A stretch of 64,000 nucleotides of DNA, from contig NZ_SNYC01000005.1 of NCBI RefSeq assembly GCF_004362715.1, positions 497,781 to 561,780 on the forward strand, read 5' to 3'. The position numbers were made by a program, and so were the translations under genes. The DNA comes from Pedobacter metabolipauper. GTDB lineage: Bacteria; Bacteroidota; Bacteroidia; Sphingobacteriales; Sphingobacteriaceae. Of the stretch, positions 24,470 through 32,366 are shown piece by piece (the stretch's first letter is position 1; each line of letters starts with the position of its first letter). Below the pieces are notes generated by a model. That model did no database searches, was not told the DNA's origin, and saw nothing but the letters and a program-made list of their open reading frames with translations.

Positions 24470-25965
24470 TTTGTAAAACTACTTAAAACATCCGCAATCT
24501 TTCTGTCGTTTGATAACCTCGGCACTTTATTCTGTCCGCCAAGCTTACCCTGGGTCCGCATAAAATCTACAAAAGCATCTTTCTTTAACGAGCGAATGAT
24601 CAACGGCTGCAATATTTTCCCCTCAATGAGGTCAAAATAGTAAATATTCTTCTTCTGCAAAGCCTCATCTACTTTTTTACTGAAAGCCGTCAAGTCTGCC
24701 GGAGGCGTAGAAAACTCAATAAACCACTCATGGTAAGGCAGTTCACCAGCCGGGGTTTCTACCTGGGGGGCTACCGTAAATTCGGTGATCCCCACCCCCT
24801 CTTCATTGGCAACGGTAAGCAATGCATGCTCTACCTCTTCACCAATCACATGTTCGCCAAAAGCAGAAATGAAATGCTTGATGCGTCCGGTTACCATGAT
24901 CTTATAAGGATCCTTTGAAACAAATTTAACGGTATCACCAATACTATAGCCCCAAAGTCCGGCATTCGTATTCAGGATCAGCGCATAATTCTTTTCCAGC
25001 TCCACCTCCCCGAGACTCAAGCGGACAGGATCATCGTTATAAAATTCATCAGCAGGAATAAATTCATAGAAGATCCCAGCATTGACCAGCAAGAGTAAGC
25101 TTTTATCGTGCTGACTATCCTGATAGGCAATAAAACCTTCAGAAGCCGGATAGGTCTCAATAGAATCTATCTTTTTACCGATGCTGGCTTCAATTTTAGC
25201 CCGGTAAGGTTCGTAATTAACACCGCCATACACAAACAGGCTGAAGTTCTTAAAAACATCTTTGATCTTTTTACCGCCCGATTGTTCCTGAAGCTTATCA
25301 AAATACATCTGGACCCATGGGGGGATACCGGAGATCAGCCTCATATCCTCCTGGATCGTCTCTGCTACAATCGCATCAACTTTCTGCTCCCAGTCTTCAA
25401 TACAATTCGTTTCATAAGAAGGCATCCTGTTCTTCTGCAGATAAGCCGGTACCAAATGGGCAACAATACCCGACAACCGGCCAACATTGATCCCGTTCTT
25501 TTTGGTCAGAACCGGACTTCCCTGTAAAAAGATCATTTTGCCGTCAACAAAAGATGCATTACCAGTTTCGTGAATATAAGTCAGCAGTGCATTACGTGCC
25601 GCCTTAACATGTTCAGGCATAGATTCTTTAGAAAGCGGAATGTACTTTACACCGGAAGTAGTGCCGGATGTCTTGGCAAAATAAAGTGGTTTTCCTTTCC
25701 ACAGTACATCAGCTTCACCATTTACGACACGGTCAATATAAGGACGCAGGTCTTCATAGTCGCGTACCGGAACCTGCTTTTTAAAATCTTCGTAAGTTGT
25801 AATGGCATCAAAACGGTGGTCTTTACCAAAGGCTGTATTTTTAGCAGAACTGATCAGACCGGCTAACGTTTTCTGTTGTGCCGCCACTGCATTCCTTTTC
25901 CATTTATCTGTACCCCTGACTATTAAGGCAGCAAATGGTCTGCTCAATGCCGCTTTAAATCCCAT
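24466..25965 (-). CDS. GH3-family acyl-adenylating protein
   Basis: A 499-residue protein of the GH3 (auxin-responsive promoter) family, which are acyl-AMP-forming enzymes of the ANL type. Family phrases include AKTSGTTSGVKYIPLSKE (phosphate-binding loop, about 110), YPASEGFIAYQ (about 285) and GDTVKFVSKDPYKIMVTGRIKHFISAFGEHV (about 360-390). Plant members conjugate amino acids to hormones; the bacterial role is not established. I choose the ATG at 25965 because the upstream one (26004) would run 35 bases into the preceding gene; the gap is then four bases. Cotranscribed with dxr. Confidence 0.9.
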   Translation of the reverse strand: MGFKAALSRPFAALIVRGTDKWKRNAVAAQQKTLAGLISSAKNTAFGKDHRFDAITTYEDFKKQVPVRDYEDLRPYIDRVVNGEADVLWKGKPLYFAKTSGTTSGVKYIPLSKESMPEHVKAARNALLTYIHETGNASFVDGKMIFLQGSPVLTKKNGINVGRLSGIVAHLVPAYLQKNRMPSYETNCIEDWEQKVDAIVAETIQEDMRLISGIPPWVQMYFDKLQEQSGGKKIKDVFKNFSLFVYGGVNYEPYRAKIEASIGKKIDSIETYPASEGFIAYQDSQHDKSLLLLVNAGIFYEFIPADEFYNDDPVRLSLGEVELEKNYALILNTNAGLWGYSIGDTVKFVSKDPYKIMVTGRIKHFISAFGEHVIGEEVEHALLTVANEEGVGITEFTVAPQVETPAGELPYHEWFIEFSTPPADLTAFSKKVDEALQKKNIYYFDLIEGKILQPLIIRSLKKDAFVDFMRTQGKLGGQNKVPRLSNDRKIADVLSSFTN

Positions 25966-25969
25966 AAAA

Positions 25970-26758
25970 TTAAATGATGTTGTGTATAATATCAGGTTCA
26001 TCATCGCTATTGTACTCGTTCATCATTTTACGGTACGCAATTGTAAGCGCAACGCTGGATAGCGGAACAATAATGAATGAACTCAAAATATTTACAAAAA
26101 AGGCGACCACAGGCCAATGAATATAGCTAAAGAATAAGTACAGCAAATGAAAGCCCAACAGGACAAGCAACAGCAAAAAGATCTTGGTAAAGTTACCGCG
26201 GGTAGTTGCCAGGCTAAACTTAATGGATACAAATGGAGGCAAGTCTTTATCAATGATAAAGAACGGAAAGAAAGAAATCCGGATCCAGGTAATAAAAATA
26301 GCGATCACACCGACAGAAATGGCCACATTGGTAATCAGATCCAACCGGATGCCCGTATAAATAAATGGAAATGCGATCAGGATCACCACAGAATATACAC
26401 CCACAATACAAAGCATGAAATAAAGGGTGGCAATTAAAAAGCGGATGATCTGCTTGCGTGTAGGGATCGTGCTTACAATACTCACATCGTGTTCCTCATC
26501 ATCAAGAACATGAAAGATGTATTTGAAAAGGGAAAGATTGATGGTAAAGTAAAACATGACGAAGATGAACGACATCAAAATGCTCAGCCCTTTGTTGACC
26601 TCGCTTAAAAAAAATGCCATTAAACTCGAAGCATTGGAAGTAATGAACATCAAAAAGCAAAGCGTTGCTATCGAAAAGTAATTCCTTTTAGTAACGGTCC
26701 AGGCCTTGCTAATTACCTCATTTACAGCAAAAGTACTTTCCTTTAAAAAATCTATCAT
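25970..26758 (-). CDS. Polytopic membrane protein of unknown function
   Basis: A 262-residue protein with about six hydrophobic segments (near 30-50, 55-85, 110-135, 145-170, 190-215 and 220-245) and an acidic tail. The pattern of paired helices with an amphipathic N-terminus resembles the glycerophosphodiesterase-associated or DUF975-type membrane domains, but no diagnostic motif is visible and I do not assign it. It overlaps the glycosyltransferase gene upstream by four bases and the GH3 gene follows after four bases, so it belongs to the same operon. Confidence 0.75.
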   Translation of the reverse strand: MIDFLKESTFAVNEVISKAWTVTKRNYFSIATLCFLMFITSNASSLMAFFLSEVNKGLSILMSFIFVMFYFTINLSLFKYIFHVLDDEEHDVSIVSTIPTRKQIIRFLIATLYFMLCIVGVYSVVILIAFPFIYTGIRLDLITNVAISVGVIAIFITWIRISFFPFFIIDKDLPPFVSIKFSLATTRGNFTKIFLLLLVLLGFHLLYLFFSYIHWPVVAFFVNILSSFIIVPLSSVALTIAYRKMMNEYNSDDEPDIIHNII

Positions 26759-27723
26759 TGTTGTTTAAATACTACTCTTTTAAAAAAATCCTGCATAAAA
26801 CCCAGTCCGTAGGCAGTTAGCTGTATGAAGGCAGCAATAATGCTCAAAAATGCAACTTTTAATGATTTATTAGCCTGCCACGAATGAAAAAATATCAACA
26901 TAAAGTATACCACAATTAAAAAGTTGCATATAAAGGCCAGGGGCCAATAAAACAAATTAATAAGTACAGTAAATATGACGAAACACGTAAAAGCTGCCGG
27001 GAAAAAGTGAATCAATTTAAGCTCCGCCGGAAAGTGTTTATAAATATTGATCCTTGCCCGCCCAAAAAAGTGCAGCTGCTTATAGAATTGACTGAAGCTC
27101 GTCCTTCTTTTATGAAAAACCCGTGCTGCAGGAATCAACCCGATCTTAAAACCATGTTCATGAATGCGGATGCTATATTCAATATCCTCCCCCAGCCGGG
27201 TCAGGATAAAACCGCCAACTTTTTCATAAACTTCCCTCGAGATGCCCATATTAAAGCTGCGTGGATGAAACTGACCGATGTGCTTTTTGTTCCCGCGGAT
27301 TCCTCCAGTCGTAAATGGAGAGGTCATGGCAGAGCTGATCGCTTTTTGAACAGGCGTAAAACTATCGTGTGCCGCATCCGGCCCGCCGTAAGCATCCAGG
27401 TTATGCTCAAACAAATAATCCCTAACCGTTTCCAGGTAATCTTCCGGAATCAGGCAATCGGAATCAAACACCACAAAGTAATCTCCTTTAGCGCGTTCAA
27501 AGCCATAATTACGGGAAAAACCCTGACCCTCATTGGGTTTAAAATAATAACTGACATCCAGCAGGTTGATATATTTTTCTACCACTGCCTTCGCATGATT
27601 TGTAGAACCATCCTCAATAACCAAAACCTCAAACTGGGTGTAGGTTTGCTTAGTTAAGGTAAACAGCAATTCGTCTATCTCCTGCGGTCGGTTATAAAGG
27701 GGAATGATGATCGAAAAAAACAT
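26755..27723 (-). CDS. Family 2 glycosyltransferase with C-terminal membrane helices
   Basis: A 322-residue GT-A fold enzyme. The N-terminal nucleotide-sugar site is visible in SIIIPLYNRPQEI (4-16) and VIEDGSTNH (about 35), with the metal-binding D-S-D at about residue 92 (VVFDSDCLIP) and the acceptor-side GEDIEYSIRIHEHG near 195. Two or three hydrophobic segments at the C-terminus (about 245-310) anchor it in the inner membrane. It probably transfers a sugar to a lipid carrier or surface glycan; the sugar is unknown. It is followed upstream, three bases away, by a second glycosyltransferase gene. Confidence 0.9.
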   Translation of the reverse strand: MFFSIIIPLYNRPQEIDELLFTLTKQTYTQFEVLVIEDGSTNHAKAVVEKYINLLDVSYYFKPNEGQGFSRNYGFERAKGDYFVVFDSDCLIPEDYLETVRDYLFEHNLDAYGGPDAAHDSFTPVQKAISSAMTSPFTTGGIRGNKKHIGQFHPRSFNMGISREVYEKVGGFILTRLGEDIEYSIRIHEHGFKIGLIPAARVFHKRRTSFSQFYKQLHFFGRARINIYKHFPAELKLIHFFPAAFTCFVIFTVLINLFYWPLAFICNFLIVVYFMLIFFHSWQANKSLKVAFLSIIAAFIQLTAYGLGFMQDFFKRVVFKQQ

Positions 27724-27725
27724 GA

Positions 27726-28676
27726 CTATAAGATTTCCTTCTCGATCAGGTATTGGTTGCGTTCTGATGAATTACGGGTAACCAGCTCGGCCACAAATCC
27801 GGTTAAGAACAATTGAAAGCCGACAACAATGGCAACCAACGCAATGTAAAACAAAGGCTGGTCGGTAATGTCCCGGTATTTAAGGTTCATAGAGATCTCG
27901 TACAGCTTAACACTGATTAGCCAAATGGTGAGGAAAGTTCCGATCAAAAAGCTCAGCACCCCTAAAGATCCAAAAAAGTGCATCGGGCGTTTTCCAAACT
28001 TACCGACAAAGAAGATGGATAAAAGATCCAGGAAACCATTGATAAAACGGCTAAAGCCAAATTTGGTAACCCCGTATTTTCTGGCGCGGTGTTCCACCAC
28101 CTGCTCACCAATATTCTTAAATCCAGCCCATTTCGCAATCACAGGAATGTAGCGGTGCATCTCCCCATAAACTTCTATGGTCTTAATCACATCGCTCCGG
28201 TACGCTTTAAGTCCGCAGTTAAAATCATTCAGCTGAATGCCCGACATTTTACGGGTTGCTGCATTGAACAGTTTGGTAGGGATGGTCTTGGTAATCGGAT
28301 CGTAACGCTTTTTCTTCCAGCCCGAGATCAGGTCGAACTTTTCTTCCCTGATCCTGCGGTACAGTTCAGGGATCTCATCCGGACTATCCTGAAGATCGGC
28401 ATCCATGGTAATCACCACATCACCTTTTGCAGCCTCAAAGGCTACATTCAGTGCGGCAGATTTACCGTAGTTCCTTCTAAATTTTACCCCTTTTACAGCA
28501 GGGTTTTCTGCAATAAGACCTTCAATAACAGACCAGGATGTGTCTGTACTTCCATCATCAATAAAAAGCAACTCATACGAAAAATTATGCTCCTGCATAA
28601 CCTTTGCAATCCATGCAGTTAATTCAGGAAGTGACTCTTCTTCATTATATAATGGGATTACAACAGATATATCCAT
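27726..28676 (-). CDS. DPM1/GtrB-like family 2 glycosyltransferase
   Basis: A 316-residue enzyme of the dolichol-phosphate mannosyltransferase-like group. Visible: ISVVIPLYNEEESLPEL at the start, FIDDGSTD (about 40), ITMDADLQDSPDE (D-A-D metal motif, about 90), GLKAYRSDV (about 155), and two C-terminal membrane helices (about 235-258 and 275-300). Bacterial relatives (GtrB, ArnC) load a sugar onto undecaprenyl phosphate; here a similar prenyl-phosphate product is the likely one. First gene of the minus-strand run that continues to dxr and rseP; divergent from the DUF1080 gene. Confidence 0.92.
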   Translation of the reverse strand: MDISVVIPLYNEEESLPELTAWIAKVMQEHNFSYELLFIDDGSTDTSWSVIEGLIAENPAVKGVKFRRNYGKSAALNVAFEAAKGDVVITMDADLQDSPDEIPELYRRIREEKFDLISGWKKKRYDPITKTIPTKLFNAATRKMSGIQLNDFNCGLKAYRSDVIKTIEVYGEMHRYIPVIAKWAGFKNIGEQVVEHRARKYGVTKFGFSRFINGFLDLLSIFFVGKFGKRPMHFFGSLGVLSFLIGTFLTIWLISVKLYEISMNLKYRDITDQPLFYIALVAIVVGFQLFLTGFVAELVTRNSSERNQYLIEKEIL

Positions 28677-28750
28677 GTGTATTCTAAAAACGCTTAAAGT
28701 GCAAATTTTGTCAAATAAAATGACATAATAGGCAAGATGCAGATTTTTTA

Positions 28751-28758
28751 TAACTTTG
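28751..28758 (+). promoter_or_regulatory. Candidate -7 element of the DUF1080 gene
   Basis: TAACTTTG matches the Bacteroidota TAnnTTTG -7 box 26 bases before the start codon. I see no good -33 TTTG at the expected distance. Confidence 0.35.
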
Positions 28759-28784
28759 GTTAGTCAATTAAAATCAAAACACAA

Positions 28785-29567
28785 ATGATGAACTTTAATA
28801 AAACACTTTTCGTTACTTCATTAATGATCGGAGGAATTGGAATGGCCCAGGCACAAAACAAACCTAAACCAGAAGACACTGAAGTTTATACGCCCGTACC
28901 TAAAGTAGTAGCTACCCAACAGGTTACTATCCCTGCACCTGCAGACGCGATCGTTCTTTTTGATGGTAAAGACCTTAGCCAGTGGGTGATGACAGAAGAC
29001 CGCAGCAAACCTGCTGAGTGGACAGTTGCCAATGGCGCATTTACGGTAAACAAAAAAACAGGTAACATTGAAACGAAACAATCTTTCGGAAACTACCAGC
29101 TGCACCTGGAATGGCAGGTACCTGCAAACATTTCCGGTAAAGGACAAGGCCGCGGAAACAGTGGATTGTTCCTGGCTTCAATTGGCAAGGGCGATGCAGG
29201 TTACGAACTGCAGATCCTGGATTCTTATCAGAATGATACCTATACGAACGGACAGGCTGCAAGTATCTACAAACAGTTTGTACCGCTTGCCAACCCAACC
29301 CGCAAACCGGGAGAATGGCAGTCGTACGATATCATCTGGACAGCTCCAACATTTAACGAAGATCAATCGGTAAAAACTCCGGCGCGTGTAACCGTTTTGT
29401 TTAACGGCGTACTGGTTCAGAACAATACAGAGCTTAAAGGCCCAACACAATATATCGGACAGGCATCTTACAAAAAAGCACACGGACCGTCGCCAATTAA
29501 ATTACAGTCGCACGGCGACCCAAGTGAGCCGCTAAGCTTCCGTAACATCTGGATCAGAGAATTGTAA
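28785..29567 (+). CDS. Exported DUF1080 (3-keto-disaccharide hydrolase-like) protein
   Basis: A 260-residue protein with a signal peptide (about residues 1-23, ending AQAQ) and one DUF1080 concanavalin-like jelly-roll: IVLFDGKDLSQWVM (about 55-68), the strand QLHLEWQVP, GNSGLFL (about 125), YELQILDSY, and the closing SFRNIWIREL. DUF1080 domains bind or hydrolyse glycans, including 3-keto-glycosides. Two consecutive ATGs occur; the first is used here. It is a monocistronic gene with a perfect terminator hairpin 60 bases downstream. Confidence 0.9.
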   Translation: MMNFNKTLFVTSLMIGGIGMAQAQNKPKPEDTEVYTPVPKVVATQQVTIPAPADAIVLFDGKDLSQWVMTEDRSKPAEWTVANGAFTVNKKTGNIETKQSFGNYQLHLEWQVPANISGKGQGRGNSGLFLASIGKGDAGYELQILDSYQNDTYTNGQAASIYKQFVPLANPTRKPGEWQSYDIIWTAPTFNEDQSVKTPARVTVLFNGVLVQNNTELKGPTQYIGQASYKKAHGPSPIKLQSHGDPSEPLSFRNIWIREL

Positions 29568-29627
29568 TCCATAGAATATTCATTACGGTATTGCCAAATA
29601 TCAGTCATACCTAAATAGGAACAATAC

Positions 29628-29663
29628 AAAAAGTGCAGGCCTTTTATAAGACCTGCACTTTTT
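29628..29663. terminator. Bidirectional rho-independent terminator
   Basis: AAAAAGTGCAGG (29628-29639) and CCTGCACTTTTT (29652-29663) form a perfect 12-bp stem with A and T tracts on both sides, so it can stop the DUF1080 transcript and also transcripts from the opposite strand. Confidence 0.9.
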
Positions 29664-29689
29664 ATTTATCTTCAATTTTATATATAACC

Positions 29690-29748
29690 TGCAATCATTC
29701 ATTGAACATACATTGATGTTATATACTACATGTAATCATACATTGAGC
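29690..29748. repeat. Two near-identical 18-base direct repeats plus a third half copy
   Basis: TGCAATCATTCATTGAAC (29690-29707) and TGTAATCATACATTGAGC (29731-29748) match at 14 of 18 positions, 41 bases apart; a further CATACATTGA begins at 29707. The stretch is noncoding, between a terminator and the end of the DUF4199 gene. Confidence 0.5.
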
Positions 29749-29815
29749 CTGTAGTTAATTGTTGTTCAACTAAAATATCAGAACAGCTGTTTAATCAAAA
29801 TAGCAGGATCAATTG

Positions 29816-30415
29816 TTATTCAGTAGTTTCAAAGCCGTCCTGGATACGGGGAGCATTCTGATTTGTCTTTTTCAAAATTGCAGCCAGGATCAGCGCTAAA
29901 ACACCATATACCGCCAATGAAACACCAAAGCTGGTTACTACATTTTTCGGGGTAATCTTTAATTTATCCGCATTGTTTCCTGCTTTAGCCATGGCCTCAT
30001 CGATCTGCTCGGAAGTAGAACCAAATTTCTCCATCATAGAACGGGTATTTTCATCGATAGCAGCTCCAGCTTTTACCGGCAATTCCGGGTCAATAACTGT
30101 CATCAGCAATACATTGTATAAGGTAGACAGAGATGCGATGATCAATCCCATGATTAAAAAGGATTTAAATGCTTCACCAAAAGTCCAGAATCCCCCGGCA
30201 TCAGTCCGGATGGTTTTACCGGCATAAACCAATAAAGCGATAAACAATACAAAAAGTACTAAGCCCAGCCAAAGGCTTGTATAAGCCATTAAAGGGTTAA
30301 TAAAATAAAGGACCAACGACAAAACAACACTTACAGCTGCAATGATCAATCCATTTTTTAACGACAATTGTGTCAACAATTTTTGTCGGTCTACGGTTAC
30401 TATCTTTTCTTCCAT
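29816..30415 (-). CDS. DUF4199 family membrane protein
   Basis: A 199-residue protein from the ATG at 30415 (MEEKIVTVDRQKLL); the longer frame from 30451 would overlap the preceding gene by 23 bases. Four hydrophobic segments are visible (about 20-38, 45-65, 75-100 and 155-180), with a soluble loop between the third and fourth that contains MMEKFGSTSEQIDEAMAKAG. This is the pattern of DUF4199, a Bacteroidota inner-membrane family of unknown function often found near glycosyltransferases and dihydroorotase. It is last in a minus-strand run after an acidic protein and the pyrC-like gene. Confidence 0.85.
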   Translation of the reverse strand: MEEKIVTVDRQKLLTQLSLKNGLIIAAVSVVLSLVLYFINPLMAYTSLWLGLVLFVLFIALLVYAGKTIRTDAGGFWTFGEAFKSFLIMGLIIASLSTLYNVLLMTVIDPELPVKAGAAIDENTRSMMEKFGSTSEQIDEAMAKAGNNADKLKITPKNVVTSFGVSLAVYGVLALILAAILKKTNQNAPRIQDGFETTE

Positions 30416-30428
30416 AACAAGAGTTTGT

Positions 30429-31100
30429 TTATTTAAGATTAAAATTAGCAATTAAAGTATAAACTGCAATATCAAATTCTTTATTCGCACTGTAATCTTC
30501 CAGATCTTTAATGACCTGGTCACTCACTTTAGGCTGGTGGAAGAATACCATGAACGGTACAAACAACTCTTCCATCTCTTCACCCAGATCAATCATTCCG
30601 GCGTGGCTGCAGATATCTTCAACACTACTTTCTACCAATTGCTGGTTGCTGATCAGATCCTCATAAATATGGAACTCATCCTGAAACTCATCTTCTTCAA
30701 CCAATAAGAATTCCTTTAGGAAGTCGCCAAGCTCAGGCTTAATGCGCTCATCATGACACTCATTGATATACAGCAACAGGTTTAACAATTCCGTTCCGCG
30801 GTCAATCGTGTCTTCTTCAATCTCTTCCCATTCCTTAGAATCGAGGTAATCTTCTTCCAGCTTCTTGATATCATTTGAAAAGAAATTGATCATTAGAAGA
30901 TCAAAAAACACTTCTCTTAACTCATCAAAGGCAGGATGCTCATCAAACACAGCATCAAACTCTTCCACTTTTTCCATAAAGCCAAGGTCTTTGCTGAAAA
31001 CCTCAACCAGATCTTCTTCCAGCTTTATTGATTCGTTGCCAGATATGGCAGCAAACTTGTCTAACGATGCAATGAGTGCAACTTTTACGTGATTATCCAT
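30429..31100 (-). CDS. Acidic soluble protein of unknown function
   Basis: A 223-residue protein, very rich in Glu and Asp and mostly helical by pattern, without signal or membrane segments. I do not recognise a domain. Its place between the dihydroorotase-like gene (9-base gap) and the DUF4199 gene (13-base gap) indicates an operon member. Helical repeats of the kind FFDLLMINFFSNDIKKLEEDY suggest a TPR- or HEAT-like scaffold, but this is speculation. Confidence 0.75.
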   Translation of the reverse strand: MDNHVKVALIASLDKFAAISGNESIKLEEDLVEVFSKDLGFMEKVEEFDAVFDEHPAFDELREVFFDLLMINFFSNDIKKLEEDYLDSKEWEEIEEDTIDRGTELLNLLLYINECHDERIKPELGDFLKEFLLVEEDEFQDEFHIYEDLISNQQLVESSVEDICSHAGMIDLGEEMEELFVPFMVFFHQPKVSDQVIKDLEDYSANKEFDIAVYTLIANFNLK

Positions 31101-31109
31101 AGTAGATTT

Positions 31110-32366
31110 TTAAAATTTTTGTAGTTGTTTATTGTTATAAACCAGCTTAACCTTACCGGTTAACTTTTTATTCAGTAGCGGTGAATTTGCTGATTTTGAA
31201 AAGTTGCTGGCTTTGTTATACAGCCATTCTTCAGCAGGATGGTACACCGTAAAGTTTGCCAACGCACCTTCTTCAATCACCGGAATGGCAAGTCCGAGTA
31301 ACTTACGTGGGTTAACAGCAAGTTTCTCGGCAATCAAACCCGCATCCAGTCCGGCTCTGATCAGCAGCGGCAATACGGTTTGCAGTGCAGTGATCCCATA
31401 AGAGGCAATCTCGAACTCTACATCCTTAAACTCAATTTCATGCGGACGGTGCTGCGAACCAACCGCATCAATTGTACCCTCCTTTAAACCGGCAATCAGT
31501 GCCTTTACATCAGACTTTGCACGAAGCGGCGGTTTAACTTTATAATTGCTGTCAAAATCATTCAGCAGCTCTTCCGTAAATACCAGGTGGTGGGCAGCAA
31601 CATCACAGCTCACCTTAACACCGTCCTTCTTCGCCTTTTTAATCAGGGCCACAGCACCGGCAGTAGAGATGTTACTGATGTGGACCGGGGCATTGTGATA
31701 AGCAGCAAGGAAAATATCGCGGCTGATCTGCATTTCCTCAGCGAGGGCAGGTAAACCTTTCATACCAAGCAGCACACTGGTTTTACTCTCATTGACCTGT
31801 GACTTGCCTGCTATGGATTTATTTTCAGGATAAACCATCAGTAAACCATTAAAACCCTTAACATACTGAAGCGCCCGGCTCATAAAGCCATCGTCGGCAA
31901 TGGCTTTACCACCATCAGAAAAAGCGATGGCACCGGCTTGCTGCATATCGAACAGCTCGGCCATCTCCTTACCTTCAAGATCATGGCTAATTGCTCCAAT
32001 TGGCAGCACATCAACCAGGTTGTATTTAGCCCGGTTGACAATGTATTCCACTTCAGCCTTAGAATGTATCACTGGTTTTGTATTCGGTAAAACGGCCAGA
32101 CCTGTAAAGCCACCGGCCTTAGCTGCATTGGTAGCCGTTGAAATGTCTTCTTTGGTTTCAAAACCAGGATCTCCGATAGAACAGTTCAGGTCAAAGAAAC
32201 CCGGAGAAAGGACAGATCCGGAACCATCAAAAACGGTTTCAGATTCCAGTGCTTTTAAATTACCTATTGCAGTTATCGTTCCCTGTTCTACTCTGACATC
32301 ACAATTCTGTTGGTTGAACTGGCTGTTGGGATCGGCAATGGTTACGCCCGTGATGAGAAGGTTCAT
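31110..32366 (-). CDS. Dihydroorotase homologue lacking key metal ligands (pseudo-dihydroorotase)
   Basis: A 418-residue amidohydrolase with clear type I dihydroorotase ancestry (VDEGSVLSPGFFDL-like start, VHISNISTAGAV, DVAAHHLVF, KVKPPLR, GTIDAVGSQH). The first metal motif HxH is replaced: residues 61-63 read N-C-S in DLNCSIGDPGF, where active enzymes have DLHVHLREPGF. The late Asp of the DHAPH motif is also changed (SQHRPHE). Carbamoyl-aspartate cyclisation needs these ligands, so it is probably not a normal dihydroorotase. In several bacteria an inactive homologue serves as structural partner of aspartate transcarbamoylase. Overlaps the BatA-like gene by four bases. Confidence 0.85.
   Translation of the reverse strand: MNLLITGVTIADPNSQFNQQNCDVRVEQGTITAIGNLKALESETVFDGSGSVLSPGFFDLNCSIGDPGFETKEDISTATNAAKAGGFTGLAVLPNTKPVIHSKAEVEYIVNRAKYNLVDVLPIGAISHDLEGKEMAELFDMQQAGAIAFSDGGKAIADDGFMSRALQYVKGFNGLLMVYPENKSIAGKSQVNESKTSVLLGMKGLPALAEEMQISRDIFLAAYHNAPVHISNISTAGAVALIKKAKKDGVKVSCDVAAHHLVFTEELLNDFDSNYKVKPPLRAKSDVKALIAGLKEGTIDAVGSQHRPHEIEFKDVEFEIASYGITALQTVLPLLIRAGLDAGLIAEKLAVNPRKLLGLAIPVIEEGALANFTVYHPAEEWLYNKASNFSKSANSPLLNKKLTGKVKLVYNNKQLQKF

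Noticed and set aside
27007..27657. Long plus-strand open frame (216 codons) opposite a glycosyltransferase gene
   Set aside because: The minus strand encodes a clear GT2 enzyme with all motifs; the antisense frame has no domain and shadow-like composition.
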